DNA from: Paracoccaceae bacterium
GTDB lineage: Bacteria > Pseudomonadota > Alphaproteobacteria > Rhodobacterales > Rhodobacteraceae
Assembly (NCBI GenBank): GCA_003500165.1
Contig: DNSZ01000297.1
Coordinates: 1-8,380, forward strand
Direction: 5' to 3'
Length of the DNA stretch: 8,380 bases
Part shown: in pieces, positions 1 to 6,776 of the stretch
Position numbering within the stretch: position 1 is the first letter of the stretch
How the letters are laid out: each line of letters starts with the position of its first letter
Made by a program: the position numbers and the translations under genes
Notes under the pieces: model-generated
The model's input: the letters and a program-made list of their open reading frames with translations, nothing else
Database searches by the model: none
Told to the model about the DNA's origin: nothing

Positions 1-37
1 CCAGGGCGGTAACAACAGCGATCTGGCCGTCGATCAT
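1..37 (-). CDS. Possible start of a divergent gene, cut by the window edge
   Basis: On the minus strand an ATG at 37-35 opens a frame that stays open to the window edge and reads MIDGQIAVVTAL. Only 12 codons are visible, so no family can be recognised. A purine-rich AAGGGCAG stretch lies a few bases upstream as a weak ribosome-binding site. If real, the gene is divergent from yajC, and the 164 nt between them would carry both promoters. The plus strand here also has open frames by chance, so this call is tentative. Confidence 0.25.
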   Translation of the reverse strand, partial: MIDGQIAVVTAL

Positions 38-115
38 GGGGTCTGCCCTTGTTCCGCCGGTCTTCGCCGCAGGCTATCCCATCGCACGGCGCAGACAAGA
101 GCGGCACGGCCCGCC

Positions 116-144
116 TTGCCATCGCCGGCGCCCCCCCTTACCTA
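116..144 (+). promoter_or_regulatory. Candidate promoter of the yajC-secDF operon
   Basis: TTGCCA at 116-121 resembles a sigma-70-type -35 box. With a 17-nt spacer it is followed by TACCTA at 139-144, a poor -10 box inside a TTACCTAG stretch. Transcription would start near 151, giving a leader of about 50 nt before yajC. The -35 match is fair and the -10 match weak. It is proposed mainly because the operon needs a promoter in the 164-nt gap upstream of yajC and nothing better is visible there. Confidence 0.3.
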
Positions 145-201
145 GCCGGCAATCCGGCGGTGGTGCGCCCACCCGCCCGCAAACCCCAGACGAGGGATTT
201 C

Positions 202-540
202 ATGTTCGCGACCCCCGCCTATGCCCAGGCCGCCGGCGGCGATGCCGGCAGCTTTGTCGGCGCCCTGCTGCCCTTTGTCCTGATCTTTGCCATCATGTAT
301 TTCCTGCTGATCCGCCCGCAGCAGAAGAAGATGAAGGAACACAAGGCGATGGTCGATGCGCTGCGGCGCGGCGACAAGGTGGTGACCCAGGGCGGGCTGA
401 TCGGCAAGGTCACGCGGGTGAAAGAGGGCGAAGGCACCGATTTCGCCGAGCTCGAGGTCGAACTGGCCGAGGGGGTGCGGGTGCGGGTGGTCCGCAGCAC
501 CATCGCCCAGGTGCTGTCGAAGACCGAGCCCGCGGACTGA
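202..540 (+). CDS. yajC: YajC, SecDF-associated preprotein translocase subunit
   Basis: A 112-residue inner-membrane protein that accompanies SecD and SecF at the SecYEG translocon. It has one transmembrane helix at about residues 18-37 (GALLPFVLIFAIMYFLLIRP). The family hallmark RPQQKKMKEH follows at 38-47, then the conserved cytosolic stretch around L-RRGDKVVTQGGLIGKV at 54-70 that forms a small beta-rich domain. The length fits the family (about 110 residues). The start at 202 is chosen because CGAGGG lies 5 nt upstream and the protein then begins MFATPAYAQA, as in related alphaproteobacterial YajC. The frame is open further upstream to an ATG at 49, but that extension is proline- and arginine-rich and unlike the family. 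It is the first gene of the operon and stops 3 nt before secD. Confidence 0.95.
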   Translation: MFATPAYAQAAGGDAGSFVGALLPFVLIFAIMYFLLIRPQQKKMKEHKAMVDALRRGDKVVTQGGLIGKVTRVKEGEGTDFAELEVELAEGVRVRVVRSTIAQVLSKTEPAD

Positions 541-543
541 CCG

Positions 544-2211
544 ATGCTTGACATCCCGTCCTGGCAACGCTGGCTGATCGCGCTGCTCGTCGCCGCGGGC
601 CTGGCGCTGGCGATGCCGAACCTGTTCTACCCACGGGTGGAGCGGCACAACGACGCGGCCGTCGCGATCGAGCGCGGCGCGTTTGCGTCGGCCGAAGTGC
701 AGGCCGATCTTGACGCCTGGCCGGGCTGGCTGCCTTCGGGGCTGGTCAATCTGGGCCTCGATCTGCGCGGCGGGGCGCATCTGCTGGCCGAGGTCCAGGT
801 CGAGGATGTGTATCAGGACCGGATGGATGCGCTGTGGCCCGAATTGCGCGATGCGCTGGCCGCGGCACGGGCCGATGTCGGGCCGATCCGCCGCCAGGCG
901 GCAGAGCCCGGCCGGCTGCGGGTGCGGCTGATCGAGCGGCCCGAAGCGGTGGCCGAGGCGGCCCGGATCGCCCGCGATCTGGCCCGGCCGGTCAGCGCCT
1001 TCAGCGGCATGGGCGCGTCCGATCTGGTGGTGTCGATCGACGGCCCCGACATCGTGGTCGAACTGTCCGAAGAGGAAAAGGCCGCGACCGACACCCGCAC
1101 GCTGCAGCAATCGGTCGAGATCGTGCGCCGCCGGGTCGACGAGGTCGGCACCCGCGAGCCGACGATCCAGCGACAGGGCACCGACCGGGTGCTGATCCAG
1201 GTGCCCGGTTTCGGCTCGGCCGCGGAACTCAAGGATCTGATCGGCACCACCGCGCGGCTGACCTTTCATCCGGTGGTGCGCGAGGCGACCGGGCCGGGCG
1301 ACGATCCGGGCATCGGCAACAGCGTCCTGCCTTCGATCGACCGCCAGGGCGAATGGCTGGTCGTCGAGACGGCGCCGGTCGTCTCGGGCGAACAACTGGT
1401 CGATGCCCAGCCGGGCTTTGACCAGAACGGTCAGCCGGCGGTCAATTTCCGCTTCAACCCGTCGGGCGGGCGGATTTTCGGCGACTACACGCTGGAAAAT
1501 GTCGGCCAGCGTTTCGCCATCGTGCTGGATGACGAGGTGATTTCGGCGCCTGTCATCCGCAGCCACATTCCGGGCGGGTCGGGCCAGATCACCGGCAGCT
1601 TCACGGTCGAGGAGGCGGGCGAGCTGGCGGTGCTGCTGCGGGCGGGCGCGCTTCCCGCCGAGATGATCTTTCTCGAAGAGCGCACGATCGGGCCCGAACT
1701 GGGACAGGATTCGATCGAGGCCGGCAAGCTGGCCAGCATCGTCGCGCTGGTCGCCGTGCTGGTCTTCATGATCCTCGCCTACGGGCTCTTCGGGGTGTTT
1801 GCCTGTATCGCCCTGCTGATCAACATGGCGCTGCTTTTCGGGGTGTTGTCGCTGATCGGGGCAACGCTGACCCTGCCGGGGATCGCCGGCATCGTGCTGA
1901 CCATCGGCATGGCGGTCGATGCCAACGTCCTGGTGTTCGAGCGCATCCGCGAGGAATTGCGCAAATCGAAGGGGCCGGCGCGCGCCATCGATATGGGCTA
2001 CCGCCAGGCCTGGTCGGCGATCGTCGACGCCAACATCACCACGCTGATCGCGGCCGCGATCCTGTTTGCCATGGGCTCGGGGCCGGTGCGCGGCTTTGCC
2101 GTGACGCTGGGGATCGGCATCGTCACCTCGGTCTTTTCGGCGCTGTTCGTCACCCGGCTGCTGATCGTTTGGTGGTTCGAACGGCGCCGCCCGCGCGCCA
2201 TCACCGTCTAG
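544..2211 (+). CDS. secD: SecD, protein translocase subunit
   Basis: A 555-residue RND-type membrane protein that with SecF uses the proton motive force to pull preproteins through SecYEG and release them on the periplasmic side. The first transmembrane helix is at about 10-27. The conserved LDLRGG motif is at 72-77. A large periplasmic P1 region follows, including VGTREPTIQRQG at 201-212 and the conserved stretch near FNPSGGRIFGDYT (304-316). Five C-terminal helices lie between about 394 and 543. The helix-4 motif GMAVDANVLVFERIREE (455-471) carries D459, which lines up with the aspartate of the E. coli proton path. E. coli SecD is longer (615); the shorter P1 is usual in this group. The start lies 3 nt after the yajC stop, with no strong ribosome-binding site, which suggests translational coupling. 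Confidence 0.97.
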   Translation: MLDIPSWQRWLIALLVAAGLALAMPNLFYPRVERHNDAAVAIERGAFASAEVQADLDAWPGWLPSGLVNLGLDLRGGAHLLAEVQVEDVYQDRMDALWPELRDALAAARADVGPIRRQAAEPGRLRVRLIERPEAVAEAARIARDLARPVSAFSGMGASDLVVSIDGPDIVVELSEEEKAATDTRTLQQSVEIVRRRVDEVGTREPTIQRQGTDRVLIQVPGFGSAAELKDLIGTTARLTFHPVVREATGPGDDPGIGNSVLPSIDRQGEWLVVETAPVVSGEQLVDAQPGFDQNGQPAVNFRFNPSGGRIFGDYTLENVGQRFAIVLDDEVISAPVIRSHIPGGSGQITGSFTVEEAGELAVLLRAGALPAEMIFLEERTIGPELGQDSIEAGKLASIVALVAVLVFMILAYGLFGVFACIALLINMALLFGVLSLIGATLTLPGIAGIVLTIGMAVDANVLVFERIREELRKSKGPARAIDMGYRQAWSAIVDANITTLIAAAILFAMGSGPVRGFAVTLGIGIVTSVFSALFVTRLLIVWWFERRRPRAITV

Positions 2212-2222
2212 GGAGAAGCGCG

Positions 2223-3197
2223 ATGCGCCTGCACCTTGTTCCCCAGGATACCAAATGGGATTTCCTGCGCTGGGGGCCCGCCGCGCTGGGGCTGTCGGGG
2301 GTGCTGATGGCGGTCTCGGTCGTCCTGTTCTTCGTCATGGGGCTGAATTACGGGATCGATTTCCGGGGCGGCACGACGATCCGTACCGAAAGCGCGCAGA
2401 CCGTCGATGTCGGCGCCTATCGCGACGCGCTGGCCCCGCTGGGGCTGGGCGATGTGTCGATCACCGAGGTCTTCGACCCGGGCTTTGGCCCCGACCGGAA
2501 CGTCGCCATGGTGCGCATCCAGGCCCAGGAAGGCGCCGAGGCGGTGACACCAGAGACCATTCGCGCGGTCGAGGCGGCGTTGCAGGGCGTCGATCCGGGC
2601 ATGGCCTTCCCGTCGGTGGAATCGGTCGGGCCCAAGGTTTCGGGCGAGTTGATCCGCACCGCGATCCTGGCGGTGACGCTCGCCATCGCGGCGGTGCTGG
2701 TCTATATCTGGCTGCGTTTCGAATGGCAGTTCTCGCTCGGCGCGGTGGCCGCGCTGATCCATGACGTGACCCTGACCATCGGCATTTTCAGCCTGCTGCA
2801 GATCAAGTTCGATCTGGCGATCATCGCCGCGCTTCTGACGATCGTCGGCTATTCGCTGAACGACACGGTCGTGGTGTTCGACCGGGTCCGGGAGAATCTG
2901 CGCAAGTTCAAGAAGGTGCCGCTGAAGGATCTGCTGAACCTGTCGATCAACGAGACGCTGAGCCGCACCGTGATGACCTCGGTCACCACGCTGATCGCGC
3001 TTCTGTCGCTTTACGTGCTGGGCGGCGACGTGATCCGCGGCTTTGTCTTTGCGATGATCTGGGGGGTGATCGTGGGCACCTATTCCTCGGTCTTCGTCGC
3101 CTCGGTGATCCTGTTGCGGCTGGGCGTCAAACGCGACTGGTCGGCCGGTGCCGATGGCCCGGGCGGGGGCACCCAATTCGCCAAGGTCGATGCCTGA
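2223..3197 (+). CDS. secF: SecF, protein translocase subunit
   Basis: A 324-residue membrane protein and obligate partner of SecD. The N-terminal helix is at about 18-40, followed by GIDFRGG at 44-50, a short periplasmic domain to about 140, then five helices between about 144 and 299. The family motif GYSLNDTVVVFDRVREN is at 209-225. D214 and R248 (in TLSRT) match the charged residues considered important for proton-driven function in E. coli SecF. The start at 2223 has GGAGA (2212-2216) 6 nt upstream, directly after the secD stop. The frame extends back into secD to an ATG at 2169, but that start lacks support. The C-terminal tail after residue 303 is glycine-rich and polar. The gene end overlaps the next start by 8 nt. 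Confidence 0.97.
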   Translation: MRLHLVPQDTKWDFLRWGPAALGLSGVLMAVSVVLFFVMGLNYGIDFRGGTTIRTESAQTVDVGAYRDALAPLGLGDVSITEVFDPGFGPDRNVAMVRIQAQEGAEAVTPETIRAVEAALQGVDPGMAFPSVESVGPKVSGELIRTAILAVTLAIAAVLVYIWLRFEWQFSLGAVAALIHDVTLTIGIFSLLQIKFDLAIIAALLTIVGYSLNDTVVVFDRVRENLRKFKKVPLKDLLNLSINETLSRTVMTSVTTLIALLSLYVLGGDVIRGFVFAMIWGVIVGTYSSVFVASVILLRLGVKRDWSAGADGPGGGTQFAKVDA

Positions 3198-3951
3198 GGC
3201 GCTGGCGGGGGCGCTGACGCTGCCCGGCCTGCCCCTGGTTGTCGCCGCGGCGCTTGCCGCTGGCCTGGTCTATGGCTTTGCCGGCTTCGGCGGGGCGCTG
3301 GTGTTCATGCCGGTGGCCGCGCGCGTGCTCGGCCCGCAGCCGGCCGTCGCCGCGCTGGCGCTGATGGCGCTCAGCTCGTGGTTCACGATCCTGCCGGCGG
3401 CCTGGCGGGCCTGCGACCGGCGGGCCGCCGTGGCGATGATCCTGACCGCGCTGCCCGCGATCGGGCTTGGCGTTGTGGTTCTTGGGCTCGGCGATCCGGT
3501 GGCGCTGCGCTGGGCCATTCTGGCGCTGTGCGCGGCCACGCTGGCGGCGCTGCTGACCGGTTGGCGCCGACGCGCGCAAGATGGCTGGGGAGCAAGGCTG
3601 GCCGTTGCCGTCGGGGCGGGTTTTTCGGGCGGCGCCACCGGGCTCAACGGTCCGGTGCTGGTCCTGTTCCATCTCTCGGGTCAGGGCAGCGCGGTGGCGA
3701 CGCGCGCCAACACGGCGGTTTTCCTGACGGTGACCGGTTTTGCCGTGCTGCCGGCGATGGCGGTCCAGGGCCTGATCGATACCCGGTCGCTGGTCCTTGG
3801 CGTTTTGCTCGCTTTGCCCTATGCGGCGGGCAGCCTGATCGGGCGGGCGCTGTTCGTGCCGGACCGCGACCGCACCTATCGCCGCGTCGCCCATGCCGTG
3901 ATACTGGGTGCCATTCTGGCTGGGCTGCCAATCTGGGATGGGAGGGCGTAG
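3190..3951 (+). CDS. TauE/SafE family membrane permease (putative anion exporter)
   Basis: A 253-residue, strongly hydrophobic protein with about seven or eight predicted helices. The family's internal duplication is visible: GFAGFGGALVFMPV at 29-42 in the first half and GFSGGATGLNGPVLVLF at 144-160 in the second. These glycine-rich segments are the re-entrant or signature regions of TauE/SafE (formerly DUF81) proteins. Characterised members export sulfite, sulfoacetate or other organic sulfur anions, but most are of unknown substrate and the sequence here does not tell which. The length fits the family (about 250). The start at 3190 overlaps the last 8 nt of secF and has AAGG at 3183-3186, so it is probably translated from the secDF mRNA. 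No sulfur-metabolism gene lies nearby. Alternative start ATGs at 3148 and 3154 lie inside secF and are unlikely. Confidence 0.88.
   Translation: MPEALAGALTLPGLPLVVAAALAAGLVYGFAGFGGALVFMPVAARVLGPQPAVAALALMALSSWFTILPAAWRACDRRAAVAMILTALPAIGLGVVVLGLGDPVALRWAILALCAATLAALLTGWRRRAQDGWGARLAVAVGAGFSGGATGLNGPVLVLFHLSGQGSAVATRANTAVFLTVTGFAVLPAMAVQGLIDTRSLVLGVLLALPYAAGSLIGRALFVPDRDRTYRRVAHAVILGAILAGLPIWDGRA
3941..3946 (+). promoter_or_regulatory. Strong Shine-Dalgarno before an ATG at 3953
   Basis: GGAGGG sits 6 nt upstream of the ATG at 3953, inside the last codons of the TauE/SafE gene (…WDGRA, stop 3949-3951). It is as good a ribosome-binding site as that of cysS. It implies that a further operon gene begins, or once began, at 3953. 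Confidence 0.4.
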
Positions 3952-3952
3952 G

Positions 3953-4093
3953 ATGCGGGTGCGCGAAATCGACTATGGTGCCGCGCCGCCCCGCGCCAGT
4001 GCCGCGATGGCCGGCCAGTCGCCGGCTTCCAGAAGATCGGCCGGCGCGATCCAGGATCCGCCGACGCAGACGACATTGGGCAAGCGAAGATAG
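3953..4093 (+). pseudogene. Possible truncated start of a lost operon gene (46-codon frame)
   Basis: An ATG one base after the TauE/SafE stop, with the strong GGAGGG site described at 3941, opens a 46-codon frame. The first codons read MRVREIDYGAAPP. From codon 8 on, the frame lies over the antisense strand of the eda coding region, so the rest (…RASAAMAGQSPASRR…) is not expected to be a natural protein. The first nine residues resemble the N-terminus of Mth938-like-domain proteins, which I recall sitting after secF in many Rhodobacterales, but nine residues are weak evidence. It may be the stump of such a gene cut by a rearrangement, a real very short peptide, or chance. Confidence 0.3.
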
Positions 4094-4611
4094 GCCGCGG
4101 CGTTTTCGCGGGTGATGCCACCCGTCGGGCAGAAGGCGAGCCCGGGCAGCGGGCCGGAAAGCGCCTTGAGTGCCGTCGCCCCGCCCGAAGCCTCGGCAGG
4201 GAAGAATTTCAGGAAATCGTAGCCCCGTTCGGCAAGCCGCATCGCCTCGGTCGCGGTGGCCGCGCCGGGCAGCATCGGCAGCCCGGCGGCCTCGGCCGCG
4301 TCGAGCAGCGTGTCGGTCGCGCCCGGGGACACGCCGAACTGCGCCCCGGCGGCCAGGGCACGGTCGATGTCCGATGGGGTCAGCAGCGTGCCCGCACCCG
4401 GGACCGCGCCCGGAACATCGGCCATCGCGGCCAGCGCGTCGGCGGCGGCCTCGGTGCGAAACGTCACCTCGATCACGGCAAGCCCGCCTTCGACCAGCGC
4501 CTCGGCGAGCGGCCGGGCCCGGGCGGCATCGGCGATCACCAGCACCGGGATCACCGGCACCGGGGCGACGAGGCGGCGAAGCGCGCGGGAGGCGGCGGCC
4601 GGGGCGATCAT
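3973..4611 (-). CDS. eda: 2-dehydro-3-deoxy-phosphogluconate (KDPG) aldolase
   Basis: A 212-residue cytosolic class I aldolase (E. coli Eda has 213). It splits 2-keto-3-deoxy-6-phosphogluconate into pyruvate and glyceraldehyde 3-phosphate, the last dedicated step of the Entner-Doudoroff pathway. Visible active-site elements are E48 and R52 in VIEVTFRT, the PGAGTLLTP stretch at 71-79, SPG at 95-97, the Schiff-base lysine K135 in LKFFPAE, and the phosphate-binding CPTGGIT at 161-167. The start at 4611 is chosen because residue 1 then aligns with the family; the frame is open back to 4677 but that part lies in a structured repeat. Only a weak GGGCAG precedes the start. It lies downstream of edd on the same strand, after an unusual 256-nt gap. 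Its stop is 21 nt from that of the convergent TauE/SafE gene. Confidence 0.95.
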   Translation of the reverse strand: MIAPAAASRALRRLVAPVPVIPVLVIADAARARPLAEALVEGGLAVIEVTFRTEAAADALAAMADVPGAVPGAGTLLTPSDIDRALAAGAQFGVSPGATDTLLDAAEAAGLPMLPGAATATEAMRLAERGYDFLKFFPAEASGGATALKALSGPLPGLAFCPTGGITRENAAAYLRLPNVVCVGGSWIAPADLLEAGDWPAIAALARGGAAP

Positions 4612-4631
4612 CGGCGCTGCCCGAGGGGGGT

Positions 4632-4738
4632 GCGCCGCCCATGGGCGGCGCCCCGGCGAGGCCGCCGCCGGGGGCATCGAGCCCCCGGACGGCGGCCGGC
4701 CTCCGGCGGGGATATTTGGGCCAAGACGAAAGACATAT
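4632..4738. repeat. Structured intergenic element resembling a Rhodobacterales repeat
   Basis: This block between edd and eda has three parts. First is a perfect 20-bp palindrome, GCGCCGCCCATGGGCGGCGC (4632-4651). Second is a stem-loop with an 8-bp stem CCGGGGGC/GCCCCCGG (4668-4675 with 4681-4688, loop ATCGA), which can be extended by CCGCC/GGCGG (4662-4666 with 4691-4695) across a small internal loop. Third is the stretch CTCCGGCGGGGATATTTGGG and CCAAGACGAAAG (4701-4732). The GGGGGC-loop-GCCCCCGGA hairpin followed by a CTCCGGCGGGGATATTTGG-type tail and a purine-rich GACGAAAG end is a combination I recall from many intergenic regions in Rhodobacterales. That recollection is not a search result. 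I know of no agreed function. Confidence 0.55.
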
Positions 4739-4745
4739 GTGGTGA

Positions 4746-4777
4746 CCCTGACCGGGCGCCCTGGGGCCCGGTCAGGG
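4746..4777. terminator. Perfect 12-bp stem-loop between edd and eda
   Basis: CCCTGACCGGGC (4746-4757) pairs perfectly with GCCCGGTCAGGG (4766-4777) around an 8-nt loop GCCCTGGG. It lies about 90 nt beyond the edd stop in the direction of edd transcription. It could attenuate or end the edd transcript or protect its 3' end from decay. It lacks a classic U-tract: TCACCACATATG follows on the edd strand and GGCTTTCG on the other. Calling it an intrinsic terminator is therefore uncertain, though stem-loops without good U-tracts are common in GC-rich genomes. Confidence 0.4.
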
Positions 4778-4867
4778 GGCTTTCGCCTTGGGCGGTCATC
4801 GGCGTCCCCGCCTGTACCGCCCGGTCAGTGTCGGCCGTCATGGTTTCCATCCGGTTAAGCATCGCGT

Positions 4868-6682
4868 TCAGATCACCATGCCTGCGCCGGCGCTTGCCGG
4901 GCCGGCCTGGCTGCGGAAGCGGGCGAAGAGTTCGCGGCCAAGGCCGGTTGCGTTCGCGCTGAGATCGGGCGCGGCGGCGGGGCGGCTGCCCAGATCGATG
5001 CCGGGCACGTCGAGCGTGCCGGTGGCGGCGTCGAGCCGGATCGGGTCGCCGTCGCGCAGCCGGGCGAGGGCGCCGCCGGCGGCCGCCTCGGGGCAGACAT
5101 GGATCGCGGCGGGCACCTTGCCGCTGGCGCCCGACATCCGCCCATCGGTGACCAGCGCCACCTTGTGGCCGCGATCGAGCAGCACCGACAGCACCGGGGT
5201 CAGGCCATGGAGTTCCGGCATGCCGTTGGCCTGCGGCCCCTGGAAGCGGACGACGACGACGCAATCGCGGTCGAGATCGCCGGCGCGGAACGCCGTCTTC
5301 ACCGCTTCCTGGTCGTGAAAGATCGCCGCCGGGGCGGTGATCGCGTGGTGTTCGGGCTTCACCGCAGAGGTCTTCATCACCGCCTCGCCAAGCGGGCCGT
5401 CGAGCCGGACGAGCCCACCCGTCGGCTGGAACGGATCTGCCACGGGGCGCAGGATGCGGTCGTTCTGGCTGTGCCGCGGTGCATCCGCCCAGACCAGCGT
5501 GCCGCCCTGCAGTTTCGGCTCCTCGGTGTAGGCGACCAGGCCTGCCCCCGCCACGGTTTCGGTATCGCCATGCACCAGCCCTGCGCCCAGCAATTCGCCG
5601 ATCACCCAGGCGAGCCCGCCCGCGGCGTGGAAATGGTTCACATCCGCAAGCCCGTTGGGATAGACCCGCGCGATCAGCGGCACGGCAGCCGAGATGTCGG
5701 CGAAATCCCGTGGCTCGAGGATCACCCCGGCGGCGCGGGCCATCGCCACCAGATGGATCACCAGATTGGTCGAACCGCCGGTGGCCATCAGCCCGGCGAT
5801 GCCGTTGACGAAGGCGCGTTCGTCGAGGATGCGGCCGACCGGCAGGTAGCTGTCGCCAAGCGCGGTGAGGTCCAGCGCCCGCCGGGCGCCGGCCCGGGTG
5901 AGGGCATCGCGCATCTCGGTGCCGGGGTTGACAAAGGAGGTGCCGGGCAGATGCAGCCCCATCAGTTCCATCAGCATCTGGTTCGAATTGGCGGTGCCGT
6001 AGAAGGTGCAGGTCCCCGGGCTGTGATAGGAGGCCATCTCGGCCGCCATCAGCTTGTCGCGGCCGACCTCGCCGGCGGCAAAGGCCGCCCGCACCCGGGC
6101 CTTTTCGTCGTTCGGCAGCCCGGACGGCATCGGGCCTGCGGGCAGGAACACCGCCGGAAGATGGCCGAAACTGGCCGCGGCGATGACAAGTCCGGGCACG
6201 ATCTTGTCGCAGACGCCCAGGAACACCGCCGCGTCGAAGGTGTTGTGCGACAGCGCCACCGCCGCGGCCATGGCGATCACGTCGCGCGAGAAGAGCGAGA
6301 GTTCCATGCCGGTCTGGCCCTGGGTGACCCCGTCGCACATCGCCGGCACGCCGCCCGCCACCTGGGCGGTGGCGCCGGCATCGCGGGCGGCGGCCTTGAT
6401 CAGCGCGGGAAAGCGCTCGAAGGGCTGATGCGCCGAGAGCATGTCGTTATAGGCCGTGACGATGCCCAGATTGGGCGCACGGTCGCGGGCCAGCCGATCC
6501 TTGTCGCCCGCCATTGCCGCATAGGCATGGGCCTGGTTGCCGCAGGACAGATGCGCCCGCGCCGGGCCGGCTTCGGCCGCGCGCGCGATGCGGTCGAGAT
6601 AGGCGCCGCGGGTGGCGGCCGAACGGCCGACGATCCGGGCGGTCACGGCGGCGATGCGCGGGTCGAGGGGGGTGTCGGTCAT
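4868..6682 (-). CDS. edd: 6-phosphogluconate dehydratase
   Basis: A 604-residue cytosolic iron-sulfur dehydratase of the IlvD/Edd family (E. coli Edd has 603). It converts 6-phosphogluconate to KDPG, the committing step of the Entner-Doudoroff pathway, and its product is the substrate of the downstream eda. The cysteines expected to hold the iron-sulfur cluster are in GGVPAMCDGVTQG (C116), GVCDKIVPG (C158) and SPGTCTFYGTANSNQ (C225). The second family signature, VTDGRMSGASGKVPAAIHV, is at 511-529. PNGLADVNHFHAAGG (342-356) and VKPEHHAI (441-448) favour Edd over the dihydroxyacid dehydratase IlvD. The start at 6682 has GAGG 6 nt upstream and gives the family length; the frame runs back to 6739 without support. 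No frameshift or missing key residue is seen. It is divergent from cysS. Confidence 0.97.
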   Translation of the reverse strand: MTDTPLDPRIAAVTARIVGRSAATRGAYLDRIARAAEAGPARAHLSCGNQAHAYAAMAGDKDRLARDRAPNLGIVTAYNDMLSAHQPFERFPALIKAAARDAGATAQVAGGVPAMCDGVTQGQTGMELSLFSRDVIAMAAAVALSHNTFDAAVFLGVCDKIVPGLVIAAASFGHLPAVFLPAGPMPSGLPNDEKARVRAAFAAGEVGRDKLMAAEMASYHSPGTCTFYGTANSNQMLMELMGLHLPGTSFVNPGTEMRDALTRAGARRALDLTALGDSYLPVGRILDERAFVNGIAGLMATGGSTNLVIHLVAMARAAGVILEPRDFADISAAVPLIARVYPNGLADVNHFHAAGGLAWVIGELLGAGLVHGDTETVAGAGLVAYTEEPKLQGGTLVWADAPRHSQNDRILRPVADPFQPTGGLVRLDGPLGEAVMKTSAVKPEHHAITAPAAIFHDQEAVKTAFRAGDLDRDCVVVVRFQGPQANGMPELHGLTPVLSVLLDRGHKVALVTDGRMSGASGKVPAAIHVCPEAAAGGALARLRDGDPIRLDAATGTLDVPGIDLGSRPAAAPDLSANATGLGRELFARFRSQAGPASAGAGMVI

Positions 6683-6710
6683 CGCTGGCCTCGTTTCGCC
6701 GGATGGCGGG

Positions 6711-6739
6711 AAGCTAGCCCCTGCGCGCGTCTGCATCAA
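6711..6739 (-). promoter_or_regulatory. Candidate edd-eda promoter
   Basis: On the minus strand TTGATG (6739-6734) is a fair -35 box. It is followed after 17 nt by TAGCTT (6716-6711), or after 16 nt by CTAGCT, as a -10 region. A GCTAG core at -10 is something I associate with Rhodobacterales promoters. Transcription would start near 6704, leaving a leader of about 22 nt before the edd ATG. The prediction is by eye only. Confidence 0.35.
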
Positions 6740-6748
6740 CCATGCGGT

Positions 6749-6776
6749 TTGCAGGCGGCGCCGGCGCTGCTAGACG
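6749..6776 (+). promoter_or_regulatory. Candidate cysS promoter
   Basis: TTGCAG (6749-6754) and TAGACG (6771-6776), 16 nt apart, form a plausible promoter facing cysS, with the -10 region in the context GCTGCTAGAC. The expected start near 6783 would give a leader of about 20 nt. It lies back to back with the candidate edd promoter, the two -35 boxes being 9 nt apart. Confidence 0.35.

Noticed and set aside
49..201. N-terminal extension of YajC from an upstream ATG
   Set aside because: The extension is unlike YajC, overlaps the likely promoter, and lacks a ribosome-binding site, whereas 202 has one and gives the family's usual length.
142..1566. A 474-codon minus-strand open frame opposite yajC and secD
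   Set aside because: It is a shadow of the real genes: histidine-, arginine- and aspartate-rich with no recognisable domain. Long antisense frames are expected in DNA with such GC-rich third positions.
3952..3972. A bidirectional terminator between the convergent TauE/SafE and eda genes
   Set aside because: Only 21 nt separate the stops and no inverted repeat or T-run is present there.
4612..4677. N-terminal extension of eda to 4677
   Set aside because: The extra 22 residues come from the GC-rich palindrome and hairpin and do not match the family. The 4611 start gives 212 residues, close to E. coli Eda.
4632..4738. An insertion sequence or its inverted-repeat ends
   Set aside because: There is no transposase frame and no pair of matching ends or target duplication, only local palindromes and one repeat-like tail.
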